Source of the DNA: Calendula officinalis
Taxonomy: Eukaryota; Streptophyta; Magnoliopsida; Asterales; Asteraceae
Length of the DNA: 64,000 bases
Reading direction: 5' to 3'
NCBI GenBank assembly: GCA_963853835.1
Contig: OY970820.1
Location: 18,717,873 to 18,781,872 of the forward strand
The translations under genes and the position numbers were made by a program. This document shows, in pieces, positions 1-12,534 of this stretch. Under the pieces are notes generated by a model, which did no database searches, was not told the DNA's origin, and saw only the letters and a list, made by a program, of their open reading frames with translations. Positions within the stretch are counted from its first letter, which is position 1, and each line of letters starts with the position of its first letter.

Positions 1-169
1 CAAATTAAAAACATTCTTAGTTTATTAGTTTAAAATATGTCACGATGGCGGTGTAGTCATACTAATTAAATTATTTAAAAAGAAAACTAGTAGCTTTATT
101 ATTTAATATTTTAATAAAATTTCACTTGTTTCTAGAAACTACTTCATAACTAGTTAAATATAAAATTAT
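1..169. other. AT-rich flank of the LINE, no gene
   Basis: AT-rich DNA without a supported ORF. Bases 60-73 (TACTAATTAAATTA) resemble the bases right after the LINE poly(A) tail at 15654-15667 (TACTAATTATATTG), 12 of 14 matching. This may be an old LINE target-site duplication. If so, the LINE starts near base 74 rather than near 170. Confidence 0.4.
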
Positions 170-273
170 TAAAAGGCGCCGAACCCTAGCTAGGGTTTTT
201 CGTCGATCTTTTTTTCTGGTCGCCGGATCCTTCCCGTCGATTGGGGGGGGGGGGTTGGGTAACGAGTGTTGAT

Positions 274-1614
274 ATGAAGGGTGCGCGTTGGAGCACCCAA
301 CAGGAAAAGGCGACGGCCCGAAACAATGAATCGGATCTCAGAAGTATATCCACGACTTTTTACGTCACTAATTTTCCTACTTCGTGGGAACCAAGGGACC
401 TATGGATGGCCATGGATGTTTTTGGGACTGTTGCGGATGTTTACATTGCGCGGAAGTTATCGAAGATCGGTCGGAGGTTCGCCTTTGTAAGGTTTCTTAG
501 GGTTCACAACGTTGATGCGCTTTTGGCTAAACTTAATGGTGCATGGTACAATTCCTATATTTTTTTTGCTTCGTTATCTAGGTTTTCACGTAAGGTTGTG
601 AAGGATACTGTGAGTAGTTCACAACAACCACAAAAGGTTATGTCTTCAAAAGACCCGATTAGACCTACAAATAGAAAATTTGTGGATCTTTTTAAGAACA
701 AAAATAGAGATGCAGGTGATGAAGCTACTGATAAGTCGATGGTTCCCGTCGAGAAGAGTAGGGTTATTACATTAGATAATAATGATATTATGCCAATTAA
801 AGACGAAGGGATTGTGTTGGTTGGAAAGGTCCGTGACCTCTCTTTGATCGAAAACATTTATATGGTCTGTGCTAAAGAGGGATTTTCGGAGGTTGATGTG
901 CAGTATATTGGCGGGTCGTGGTTGTGGTTGGAGTTTGAAAACGTTAATGCATGTGATCGGTTTAAGAATCATAGAGCCATGCAATTCTATTTTACCCAAT
1001 TGAAACCATTGGATCCTTCGTTTGTGGTTGATGATAAGATAGTTTGGATTCGTTTTGATGGCTTACCCCTTCTAGCGGGTACCATTAATGCGATTAAAAA
1101 AATGTTGAATCACTTGGGTGAGTTAATGTTTGTTGATGGTGATAATGGGGATAGTGGTAACGGGAAAGTGTGCTTAAAAACGAACATTGGCAATAAGATT
1201 GAAGAACAATTGTAGGTGATTATTGGGAAGGATAAGTTTAAAGTTTGGTTGTATGGGTTAGCCTTGTGGGAGCCATGTATGAAAAAATATGATACGGTTA
1301 GTAATGATGAAGATGGTTTGTCGGACACCGATCATGGGAGTTCAGATGATGAAAATAATAATGAAGATGAGAAGATTGATGACGAAGACGACAATGTTGT
1401 AAAAGAAAAGGAATCCCTTGTGGGTGAACGGGTGGAAAACAGTGGTGTTCCGTTCATCATAAAGCCACACTCCCAAGTTGGGTCTTTGGAAAAGGAGGAT
1501 GGGAATACTTTGGCCCCTGGTTCACGTGAAGGTGAGGTGATTAAGGAAGATATCCATGTAGTGTCTGACGACTCTCTCTCAAAACCGCCAGGTTTTGAAA
1601 ATGGTGGTAATAAC
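274..1614 (+). pseudogene. LINE ORF1 (RRM RNA-binding protein), first part
   Basis: Nucleic-acid-binding ORF1 protein that coats LINE RNA. The first ATG is at 274; the reading frame upstream is a poly-G tract without an ATG. Residues about 30-105 form an RNA-recognition motif (TTFYVTNFP for RNP2-like, RRFAFVRFL for RNP1). A TAG at 1213-1215 interrupts the frame, which then continues through a strongly acidic Asp/Glu-rich linker to the copia insertion at 1615. The frame resumes at 9933, shifts by one base near the G-run around 9970-10010, and ends at TGA 10130-10132. This TGA overlaps the ORF2 start as ATGA. Confidence 0.85.
1610..1614. repeat. Target-site duplication ATAAC (left copy)
   Basis: ATAAC directly precedes the TG of the left LTR at 1615 and recurs at 9928-9932 directly after the CA ending the right LTR. 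A 5-bp duplication is standard for LTR-retrotransposon integrase and proves insertion into the LINE ORF1. Confidence 0.92.
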
Positions 1615-2746
1615 TGTAGGGATTTACTACGCACCATGCGACTGATCAACCACTTGGGTCGACCACCTAGTACACGAGTTCGAACCATGACTGACCAAGA
1701 ACATGAACTTGTTCTTGACCGGTTAAAACTAACTAGCTGATTTAATCCCTAAATGCGGAACTGGGATTAAACCTAATCCTTTAATCCTAAAGGATTGGGA
1801 TGTTGGAAAACTAGATTAGGTTAACAAGAAAGAAACCTTGTACGAAGAACTCGAACACACACACATACTTGTGTTTGTTCGTCGACCATCAACCAAAGAA
1901 CCCTAGGGTTCTTTGGCCGAAATTCGTCCAAGAGGAAGAAGGGAGTAAAGGGTTTCCCAAAAACATAACTTGTTGTTTGCTTAAGATTGATCCACTGATG
2001 ATGAACAAATCGAGCGATCTTCTAGTTGATCTAAGCAATGAACTTGTTCTTCAAAACACGAAGAACACGAAGAACGAAGAACACCAAACTTGGTGTTCTT
2101 GGGAGTGTTCGGCCGAAGCCAAGGGAGAGGAGGAGAGGGAGTGATTTCGTGAATGTCTAAGAGGTTTTAGGGTTTACCCTAAGCCTCTTATTTATATACA
2201 AATAAGTTACACTTAGAACCCTTCTAGTTTAATTAATATTAGAACTTTAATTAAACTTCCTTTTAGCACTTCCATCCCTTATAGTTTAACTAGTTTATTA
2301 TTGTTGCACTTAACTATCAAATGTTTAGTATTAATACACTAATAATTCGGTACCCATATACACGAATTATATACTTGTATTTATACTTCTAATAGTTAAT
2401 TATATAATAGCCTGTATATAATTTATACAACAACATTATCCAATTACTATATGATTTAATAGCTTTAAATCATATCATGGATAATCTATAATTAACACAT
2501 TGTATATTTAGTCAACTAGTAAACGTACAACTACTTGTATTAATTAGTTAGTTAAACTAATCTTGTAATAAGTTAAACTTAACTTAATACTTAACTGATT
2601 CATAATGACTATTATGAATCATTCCTCTTCGTAGTATCATTGCTTATCTTGCTCGTATTACATGCACTCACCGCTGTGACCCTTAAGTGTTTCATAGGCA
2701 TGGATGTATCATCATAGGTTGACTGACTCTGCACATAATTCCTTCA
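1615..2746 (-). repeat. 3' LTR of the gag-only copia element
   Basis: Begins TGTAGGG on the plus strand and ends CCTTCA. Matches 8821-9927 almost throughout, but carries about 30 extra bases near 1952-1984 that the other LTR lacks. Contains perfect hairpins, for example an 11-bp stem at 2449-2475 and a 10-bp stem at 2597-2620. Confidence 0.93.
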
Positions 2747-2762
2747 GACTCCCACTTGTGCA
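2747..2762 (-). promoter_or_regulatory. Polypurine tract of the copia element
   Basis: Read on the minus strand this is CAAGTGGGAGTC, directly upstream of the 3' LTR. It is the usual copia plus-strand primer position and composition, and confirms minus-strand orientation. Confidence 0.75.
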
Positions 2763-5178
2763 AGTCTGTAACCTTTGTCTTAATGATACGAGCTACAGTG
2801 GCCTTCTAGATGGGCATGTAGGTAACCAACCTTATAAAAACAGCTTACGTAACCCAGGTATGGTTTATGAAAAACTCTTTAATAGCGTCTCCTAGTAAAG
2901 AACACTCTGTCTCTACTTCTTGGGCAAACTATGTTAGGCTCATCCCTTGCAGCACGATATTTGTGACAACGAATACGAGCATGGTAGAAATTATCAACTC
3001 CTGTATTCGAAATCATTTCATGACTCCTTGATTCAAACTGTTGTGATAAACGACAAAGAACAAATCAGTTTGTTTAGGCATGGCCATGCACTTTCAGTTA
3101 TCTCATCACGTCAAAGGACCTATAAATATCTCTCCTAAAAAGGAGGTCCAATTACCATCTTGTATATTTCGATTTAAAATACAACTTCCTTTGTACCCAG
3201 TATCTTCCTCGTATGACATACGTATTTCAGAATTGTCTGAGTTGAACCAAAGCACATTAGTCATTGTATCCTAAACCAAATACCTCAGGCTTAAGGACAA
3301 TCCTAGTGAACAATACTTTTGAACTTTTCAACCACAAAGTATTGTCACGGTGGTCAATCCAATATTCGTTGAGCCTCCAACAGAATATCACCGTTATTTG
3401 GTTTACACAAAACTTGTGTAGCGATCTTCGAAGAACTTCGAATCTACCACCAAATACCGCGATGACGTTAACGTCCCATCGAGGTTCCCACCAAGATGAG
3501 TAGTCACGGATTTTGTGTCTTCTTGAATAAATTGACTTTTATTCATGGATCTTGTAAAACATACAAAGTCTGAATAAAAATGATACTAACTCAAGTATTA
3601 TTCCTCACTGGACATAGATACTGAATTATTACTGGATCATTACTTATTCCTTTCGTTTGTGTTGATTACTTAATGATTCTTACAACCTTGATTGTAACTT
3701 TATTACAAAACCAATCATTTCTATTAAACTAAAGACATAAGACAAGTATTTAGGAATACTATTACTTTTGTCTTTGCTAGATATTGTTCTTGCAACAATC
3801 TAGAACATATTCTAGTCTTGCCTTTTATGTAATTCGGTTAACATAGGAGGATTGGAAATTAACTCCTTAGTTTCTTGAATTCATAAAATTATCCTTGTAA
3901 CTAAAGCCTCTTTTAGTTACTTGATTTGTAGATATATTTACTAGTTAAAGAAATTTCCTTAAATGATTGTGTTATCCACTGAAGTGTTTAACAACCTATT
4001 AGATATGCAATAATTAATCACAAGATTTGTGATCACGCTATTTAGGTTTGCAATAATCTAATCAACGATCATTTATTATTTCTCTTAACTCTTTGGCTAA
4101 CGACTTGGTAAAACCTTGTTGTTAATGTCTTACTAACTTACTGAATTCACTAACATCTTTAATGAATTACGTTAGTCTTAGCTCCCACTTACTTTTATGG
4201 AACTTAAGCATCTCTTAAACTACTACTTTGACCTAGTCAATAACGTGTAGTTCAATCTTTTAAGAATTCTATCAGGATCATCCTTTGGATTTTGCGAATA
4301 TCCAACATTCCTGTTTAGGGAATTATGATCTTTATTGATTACTGTATCTAACAAGTATAAAACACTTGAAATGATACTATCAATTCTTAAACACATTAGT
4401 ACTCTTTTAAGAATCTTATTTAATGCCAAAGTCATTTCTTGGATTTCTCAAATATCCATTATTCCTATAAGGGAATTATGACTTGATTAAATATTGTATA
4501 TATTACAAGCATAAAAAAACTTGCAATAATACCTTTTAATTCTTAAAAACTTTAATATAGTTATGTCCCTTTTAAGAGTCATTTAATGTCTAAGTCATTT
4601 AACTTGGATTATACAAATATCCGATTATTCCTACTAGGGAATTATGAGTTCATTAAAACCTTTACTACAAGTGTGAAAGACTTGTAATAATACTCTTAAA
4701 GTATACCTTGATTATATCCAATATAATCATACTATATTAATACTAATACTTTAAAACTTTCTATCGTAAGTAATGACTATTACTTAAGATGTTTTAATTA
4801 AGTCCAATAACCTTTGAACCTTATGCTTCCATAAAACTCTTAAATACTTTCATTAGAAAAACTTTCTAATTACTAGTATCTAAATACCTTGAGCTATCAA
4901 GACATTATTCATTCATACAACAATCAAACAAATATGTAAATATTAACATGAAACATAAGTAAATCAAAACTTGACTTACAATCTAGTCATAAACCTTGAC
5001 TAGTGTAATTATCACACATGCACACAATATAATTCAACCATGGATTCGAGATTTAATTAAAAACAAAATGGAACTTGTTTTAACATAAAAATAAAATTAT
5101 CCAAACAATAAAGTAAATTGTTTAAAACGAATCCACTGAAAAAAACTGAATTATAAAGACTTGGTGCTCGTGGGATTA
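2763..5178 (-). other. Pol-less 3' region of the copia element
   Basis: This occupies the position of pol but shows no copia protein motif in any frame I could read; only short ORFs occur. It is AT-rich with many small inverted repeats. A degenerate tandem repeat of about 155-165 bp is present from 4285: the phrase TTGGATT...ATATCC...GGGAATTATGA starts at 4285, 4439 and 4604. Confidence 0.6.
4285..4750. repeat. Degenerate ~160-bp tandem repeat, three units
   Basis: Three units start at 4285, 4439 and 4604. Each contains an ATATCC core, then ATTCC, then GGGAATTATGA, then a run rich in CTTGTAATAAT-like words. It lies in the 3' noncoding part of the gag-only element. Confidence 0.7.
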
Positions 5179-6186
5179 TCACCATCTCATGCCGGCCACC
5201 ATCACTTTCCATCTCCTGCAATAAACGATTGCAAAAGTTAGATTACTCGTAATGTACTTTACAAGTATCTTAAAGTGATTAAGAAGTGTGGTTGTGTTAC
5301 CTGAGGAACTTGCGTTTCCTCCACTACCACTTGCACCCTTTGGACAATTTCTTTTCCAATGCCCAGCCTCACCACACTTGAAGCACCGGTTCTCGGTCCT
5401 CGCAGTGTTAGGTTTAACCTTCTTGACCTTTTGTTTGACACCTTTACCATTTGGCACTCCTTGGTTAGGATAGGTTTTACCCTTTCCTTTACCACCATGC
5501 CCTTTTCTCTTCTTCCCACCGCCACCACTGTTACCAATCAAGAAAACGTCCTTAGATTTGGTCCCCAAACTCAACTCAGCTGTCTTGAGCATGGAATGTA
5601 GCTTAGCAATGGATTTCTCCATATTATGCATGTTGTAGTTGACCACAAAAGACTTGTAGTCATCAGACAACGAGTTGAGTATAGTATCTGTTGCCATTTG
5701 CAACGGTATGGGGTGACCAAGTCTAGCGAAGTGATCCATGTGCCCTTTCATTTTCATGACGTGGGCACTCACCGGCGTTCCTTTGACCATCTTGCAAGAG
5801 TTGAAGGCTCGATTGATGTCAAACCTCTCGGTGCGAGCTTGCTCTTGAAATGAATCCCTAAGTTGCTGGACCATCTCAAATGCAGGCACATCCATAAGTC
5901 CCGCTTGTAACTCAGGACTCATGGTGGCTAGCATTAAACAGCTCACATCAAGTGCATCACTTACATGCTTATCATAAGCTTGCCTCGTTTCAGCTCTGGC
6001 ATTAACAGCAGGGGTGTTCGGTACTGCTATCTCCAAGACATACCACTTTCTCTCATGCCTGAGCACAATACGAAGATTGCGCTCCCAGTTGAGAAAGTTT
6101 GACCCACTCAACTTGTCCTTTTCGAGGATTGAGCGAAGTGAGAGATTATTGGTACTTGTTGTCGCAATCACATTTGTTGCTGCCAT
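5179..6186 (-). CDS. gag: Ty1/copia gag polyprotein (capsid plus zinc knuckle)
   Basis: Structural protein that packages retrotransposon RNA into virus-like particles; 335 residues as read without splicing. The ATG at 6186 starts a Ser/Thr-rich N-terminus, followed by the copia gag (UBN2-type) helical domain, about residues 20-200. Then comes a Gly/Lys-rich basic stretch and one CX2CX4HX4C knuckle (CFKCGEAGHWKRNC) near residues 268-281. It is the only ORF of its element and has no stop or shift. The last 40 residues look non-family. A GT-AG intron at 5216-5300 (85 bp, CTAAC branch-like word near the 3' site) would give a protein of about 299 residues ending soon after the knuckle. Splicing is inference; family identity is firm. 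Confidence 0.88.
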   Translation of the reverse strand: MAATNVIATTSTNNLSLRSILEKDKLSGSNFLNWERNLRIVLRHERKWYVLEIAVPNTPAVNARAETRQAYDKHVSDALDVSCLMLATMSPELQAGLMDVPAFEMVQQLRDSFQEQARTERFDINRAFNSCKMVKGTPVSAHVMKMKGHMDHFARLGHPIPLQMATDTILNSLSDDYKSFVVNYNMHNMEKSIAKLHSMLKTAELSLGTKSKDVFLIGNSGGGGKKRKGHGGKGKGKTYPNQGVPNGKGVKQKVKKVKPNTARTENRCFKCGEAGHWKRNCPKGASGSGGNASSSGNTTTLLNHFKILVKYITSNLTFAIVYCRRWKVMVAGMRW

Positions 6187-7426
6187 CTACAAATCAAACC
6201 CAGTTTAATTAGTAATCATCAATAAACATTCTCTAAAATATATTATAAACCCATAATTAATATTTTAGGCCTAGGATCCATATATCACATTCTCGCCGCA
6301 AGGTTTGGGCACTTCCCGACGAGACATGTTATTTCTGGTAGGTAACTTCCTTACCGATCGTATCAAGACTTGACACGATTCCTAGGGGTCGTAGAATCTT
6401 TAGACTTATAACTTATTACAAATTTGTACAATCTAATTGTACATTTCTAAGTTAGTAATAAAGTATAGTATGTTTATTCTACTCAAGTACTTTTTGGGCC
6501 GAGACTCCCGATTATCACCAAAGTAGATCAGACCATCTAAGACAGTGCGATGCTCTGCGCTGGGACTCTCGATTATCACAGAACCCTACGCACCCTAACA
6601 CTCGCAATGATTTGAATCCATATCTAAGGTTCTTTATCCTTACAATATGAATATCGTTTAACAAGTGAGGTGTTCCATTAGGTGGATAGTACTTCGATCT
6701 AAGATTTTCTTGGGTTTGTTTAAGTCTTAAAACTAAACTTAAACTTTTATTCCAATCTTAATCCTTGTTTAAAAATGTGTGACTTGTGAATTGAATGGTT
6801 CTCCAAGACACCTTCTTTAAACATAAGAACTATTCTTTAAAACTTATAGTTTCAAGAATTCACACGATTTTACATGTATACCTAAAACGAGGTGTACAAA
6901 ACGTTTTACTAGGTTTTGTGAGAAACCTTATTTCTAATAAAACTTACTTGTTTTATATTACTTGAAAAACTTATAAACTTATGTTAAACTTTTAAAACTT
7001 TTATGATTCATAAAGTTGAAACATAAACCTAGTTTAACACACCTAGTTTTTCATATGTCTAATAATGAAATTAAACATTTATTTCTTACTTATTAAATTC
7101 GACCATAACTTATGCCTTAACGACACACTTACAAACCTTGTGATTTTCTTGTATAGCTCCCACTAGCTTCAACAACCATGATGAAACTTAAGCTAACACA
7201 ATCACCGGTTTATACTTGGTGAAACTAATAAACCTATTATATAAAGACTATATATAATAAGTCTTTAGTTTGTTTAAACCTTTCTTATATTTAACTTGAA
7301 CTAGTTAAATATAGGTTCTTGTTATTTATACTTGATCATTAATCTAGTATATTACATAACTTGTAAAATACTTATGTTATACTTGTATAATTATCTAGTT
7401 ATTATAATTTATAACTTTTATACATC

Positions 7427-7529
<103 letters not shown>

Positions 7530-8450
7530 CTTTGTATATTTTTAGTTAATCATATAATTTCAACTTGTACAATTTCTAGTTATAATGGAATCATAACTTT
7601 GTACTTTCTAGTTTTAATTATATTATAACTTATACAATAACTACTTATAATATTACTATTAAAGATCAAAATAACATTACCCTTTATAATTGTTCCATTT
7701 TATCTTGTATTTAATATATATAAATTCGTATATATGTATATCTATAATAATAAACTTGTAACATTCTAATAAGAATATTACATCTAATTTATACGTATAC
7801 ATTTTAACTTGAACTAATTAAAATGTGTATAAACTTATTATATCTTTTAAAATTCAAATTTACTTAATAAAAAAAACGAAAATTTAAATACATATATATA
7901 TTTGTACATAATTAAATACACCTTGTTAATTTTAGAACTAAAAATTTAACACCTTCTTTATCAATTCCCTAAATTAATTAGATGAATCCTAATCTTGTTT
8001 TTGACCAATCAAAAATAGGGTTTTGACTTTCTTGATCAAAGACATTATTTTAATTAAAAGACTAATTTTAATCAATCCTTTTAAACAATAAACTTTGTTT
8101 AAATTCTAAGATAGATTAACTTTTAATAAATTTATTTAAACTCTTTAATTTAAACCTTATAGACAATAAACTTTGTCTAAATTACTAGGTTTAAAGAACT
8201 AGCTTTAATAAATCTATCAAAATAATAATTAAACCTATTAGACATAAACTTGCCTAATTAACTAGGTTTTAGATTATTATCCTAATTAATACTTTTAAAC
8301 TACTAAACTTAAACTAGTTTAATCTTCTAGGGTTCTTTAGGGTTTTCGAAAACTTAAGACTAGGATACTTTTCCACCAATTAAACTAGGCTAGTTTAATA
8401 AACTTGGTGTCCAAGTAATCCTCTAGATTTCGAAATCTCTAAGGTAACTA

Positions 8451-8630
8451 GGAAAGAATCCTTTTGATCAATTAAACATATCTTGTTTAATATACTTTAT
8501 CCTAGGGTTCTTTCTAGGTCACGAAAATTCTAGGATTTATGGAAAGAATCCTTTTGATCAATTAAACATATCTTGTTTAATATACTTGATCCTAGGGTTC
8601 TTTCTAGGGTTTCGAAAATTTGCTAGGGTT
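8451..8630. repeat. 90-bp direct tandem duplication
   Basis: GGAAAGAATCC begins units at 8451 and 8541. Each unit contains a hairpin with arms ATTAAACA and TGTTTAAT and the phrase CCTAGGGTTCTTTCTAGG. Confidence 0.85.
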
Positions 8631-8801
8631 TTCTAGAAACCTTCTTGACCAATTAAACTTAGACTAGTTTAATGTTCTTGGTCTTAGGGTTTCTTCCCTT
8701 ATTTTCTAAAAACATGAAGAAGAAAGAAGAAAAACTTGAAACAAAAAAAACTTAAATTAAAGTAAACAAACAATCTTTGTTAATCTAGTCTAGATTTCTA
8801 A

Positions 8802-8819
8802 ACCAACGCTCTGATACCA
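8802..8819 (-). promoter_or_regulatory. Primer-binding site (initiator tRNA-Met type)
   Basis: On the minus strand, next to the 5' LTR, the sequence reads TGGTATCAGAGCGTTGG. This is the classic plant copia site complementary to the 3' end of initiator methionine tRNA, and it primes minus-strand synthesis. Confidence 0.93.
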
Positions 8820-8820
8820 C

Positions 8821-9927
8821 TGTAGGGATTTACTACGCACCATGCGACTGATCAACCACTTGGGTCGACCACCTAGTACACGAGTTCGAACCATGACTGA
8901 CCAAGAACATGAACTTGTTCTTGACCGGTTAAAACTAACTAGCTGATTTAATCCCTAAATGCGGAACTGGGATTAAACCTAATCCTTAAATCCTAAAGGA
9001 TTGGGATGTTGGAAAACTAGATTAGGTTAACAAGAAAGAAACCGTGTACGAAGAACTCGAACACACACATATACTTGTGTGTGTTCGTCGACCATCAACC
9101 AAAGAACCCTAGGGTTCTTTGGCCGAAATTCGTCCAAGAGGAAGAAGGGAGTAAAGGATTGATCCACTGATGATGAACAAATCGAGCGATCTTCTAGTTG
9201 ATCTAAGCAATGAACTTGTTCTTCAAAACTTGAAGAACACGAAGAACACGAAGAACGAAGAACACCAAACTTGGTGTTCTTGGGAGTGTTCGGCCGAAGC
9301 CAAGGGAGAGGAGGAGAGGGAGTGATTTCGTGAATGTCTAAGGGGTTTTAGGGTTTACCCCAAGCCTCTTATTTATATATAAATAAGTTACGCTTAGAAC
9401 CCTTCTAGTTTAATTAATATTAGAACTTTAATTAAACTTCCTTTTAACACTTCCATCCCTTATAGTTTAACTAGTTTATTATTGTTGCACTTAACTATCA
9501 AATGTCTAGTATTGATACACTAATAATTCGGTACCCATATACACGAATTATATACTTGTATTTATACTTCTAATAGTTAATTATATAATAGCCTTTATAT
9601 AATTTATACAACAACATTATCCAATTACTATATGATTTAATAGCTTTAAATCATATCATAGATAATCTATAATTAACACATTGTATATTTACACAACTTG
9701 TAAATGTACAACTACTTGTATTAATTAGTTAGTTAAACTAATCTAGTAATAAGTTAAACTTAACTTAATACTTAACTGATTCATAATGACTATTATGAAT
9801 CATTCCTCTTCGTAGTATCATTGCTTATCTTGCTCGTATTACATGCACTCACCGGTGTGACCCTTAAGTGTTTCGTAGGCATGGATGTATCATCATAGGT
9901 TGACTGACTCTGCACATAATTCCTTCA
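8821..9927 (-). repeat. 5' LTR of the gag-only copia element
   Basis: 1107-bp LTR (TG...CA). It is the transcription-initiating LTR in minus orientation because the primer-binding site is at its inner edge. It lacks a stretch of about 30 bp found in the 1615-2746 copy. Confidence 0.93.
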
Positions 9928-9932
9928 ATAAC
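9928..9932. repeat. Target-site duplication ATAAC (right copy)
   Basis: Identical to 1610-1614. LINE ORF1 sequence resumes immediately afterwards. Confidence 0.92.
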
Positions 9933-10132
9933 GTGGTACTCGAAAGATCTTTTTCAGCAAACTCAAGTTCGGTGGGGGCGCGAATAATAGAAAGGTAAAA
10001 ACGGTGTCTCTAATAGATGATCTAAATAGGTTTATAGATATTGGAAGTGCAATTGGTCTTGATATGGAAGGGTGTCAAAGTTCACTTGAAAAAATGATAA
10101 GTAGCATGGGAGAAGAGAAGAGTCGTCCATGA
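9933..10132 (+). pseudogene. LINE ORF1, C-terminal part
   Basis: Continuation of the ORF1 interrupted at 1614. The first residues follow in frame across the insertion, then a one-base shift moves the reading to the frame that ends at TGA 10130-10132. The ORF2 ATG is 10129-10131, so the two ORFs overlap as ATGA, an arrangement compatible with termination-reinitiation. Confidence 0.75.
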
Positions 10133-12529
10133 ATATTATGTCTTTCAATTCATGTGGTATTGGTGATGTGGTAAAAAGAAGACGTATTGCACGTATTTGT
10201 AATAAATATAAGGTATCTTTTCTAGGGATACAAGAAACGAGAGTTACAAAAATTAATATGTTCATGATTAGACAAGTTTGGGGTAATATGTTTTTCGATT
10301 TTGCATTGAGTGGTGCGGTTGGTTTGTCTGGGGGTATTATCTCTATATGGGATACTTCCGTTTTTGAAAGCTCGAAGATTGTCAGTTGTCAAAATGTGTT
10401 ATTTGTACATGGGGAGTGGAAGGTGAAGAATGTTAAATGCGTTATGGTGAATGTATATGCCCCTCAAAGTAATGTTGATAAGAGAAGGCTTTGGGATTTT
10501 ATTGTCAATTATATGGAAAATAATGAAGGTAATTATTTGTTATTTGGAGACTTCAATAAGGTTATGGATGAAGGGGAGATATGGGGTTGTGAAAAAACGA
10601 TAGAGAAATGGAAGATTTCAATAACTTTGTTGATTCGGCCCATATTTCCGAAATCCCTATGGGAGGTTCGGCTTTCACTAGGCTGAGTAGAGATGGTTGG
10701 AAAATGAGTAAATTAGACCGTTTTTTTATGAATGAAGGGGTGAACGTTGCTTGTGATGATTTAGTTGCAACCGTGTTAAATGATTCAATCTCGGATCATC
10801 GACCTATCCTTCTTTCTCAAGAAACGGTGGACTACGGCCCGAAAGTACTCGTTTTTTCAACTCATGGATGGATGAAAAGGATTTCGCGAATCTGGTTTTA
10901 GATGTGTGGCGCCCCTCGTCAATTCAGAATATTAGTTGTAGTATGATTCAATTTAAAGACAAATTAAAGCTCCTAAAAGAGAAGTGTAGATCGTGGTGGG
11001 CGGACAAGAAGGTTGAGCTTCAAAAGGAAAGATCAAATCTGGTTAAAGCTATTACCGACATTGAAAAACAAATGGAGACAGCCTCGGTTTCGGACGAAGA
11101 CCGGGATTCCAGGTCTAATGCTAAGCAGATGTTATATCAGTTAGACGTTAAAGAGTGGCGAGATTTGTCGCAGAAGGCGAAAGTTAATTGGTGTGTTGAA
11201 GGGGATGAGAACTCCAAGTTTTTTCATGGCATCATTAACAGTAAACGGCGATATTCTATGATTCAAGGTGTCAAGCATGAAGGTATTTGGGTCACGTCGC
11301 CCCCGGCAGTTCAAGAAGTGTTCTTTAAATTTTTTGAAAACAAATATAAGCGGGTTCATGCGGTTGAGGTCACTAACCGAAGTGACAAATTCAAGCGTTT
11401 GTTGGACGTTGATGGGAACATGTTGATTGCGCCAGTCACCATGGTTGAAATCAAGAAGTCGGTATGGAGTTGCGGAAACGACAAGGCCCCGGGACCTGAC
11501 GGTTTCACATTTGCCTTTGTTAAAAGGTTTTGGGACGTTTTAAAATCTGATATTTTTAACTTTGTTGTTGAGTTTTTTGATACAGGTTTTATCACGTCAG
11601 GATGCAATTCTTCGTTCATTACGCTGATACCGAAGGTTATTAATCCTTTGGTGGTGAATGATTATTGTCCCATTAGTCTTATCGGGCTTCAGTATAAAAT
11701 TATTGCTAAAATTTTGGCAATTTGGTTATCGTTGGTGGTGGATTCGATCGTGAGCTCGGAACAATCGGCATTTATTAAGGGGCGTCAGATTCTGGATGGT
11801 CCTCTAATTGTAAATGAGATGTTGGCGTATTATAAGAAGATGAAGAAAAAAGCAATGATTTTAAAAATAGACTTCGAAAAAGCTTATGATTCCTTGAATT
11901 GGCAATATTTGGATAAAATGATGGATTTTATGAATTTTCCGAGTAAGTGGAGGCACTGGATTAGGGTGACTTTGCATTCATCTAAATCTTCCGTTTTGTT
12001 AAATGGGAATTCCTCGAAGGAATTCAAGTTTGAAAGAGGCCTTAGACAAGGAGATCCGCTTTCTCCGTTTTTGTTTATTTTGGCTATGGAAGGGCTTCAT
12101 GTGGCTATGGAAAAAGCGGTGTCTAGAAAGTTGTTTTTTGGGCTTAAGGTAAAAAGTGAGGATTTGATCATCTCTCACCTAATTTATGCAGATGACGTTA
12201 TTTTTATGGGGGAATGATCGTTGAATAATATTCAAAGTCTCCTTATTATTCTACATCATTTCTTTATGACATCGGGCTTGAAAATAAACCTTCATAAATC
12301 GAATCTATATGGTATCGGGGTGAAATAGGACGTTCTAAGTTACATGGCGGATAGGGTGGGGGTGTGTAAAGGGAAAATCCCTTTTATTTATTTAGGCCAA
12401 ACGGTGGGGGCTTGTATGACTCGGAAGAAAAAGTGGGATGGTTTGATAAATCGGTTTAAACAAAAACTTTCAAAATGGAAAGTGAGCACGCTTTCTAGCG
12501 GTGGAAGATCAATGCTTATTAAATCGGTG

Positions 12530-12534
12530 CTTGG
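12530..12534. repeat. Target-site duplication CTTGG (left copy)
   Basis: CTTGG at 12530-12534 recurs at 14348-14352. The duplicated bases lie inside the codon run of LINE ORF2. Confidence 0.88.

Noticed and set aside
2704..3503. Short plus-strand ORFs in the copia 3' region as possible pol remnants
   Set aside because: Wrong strand for the element, and no protease, integrase or RT motif.
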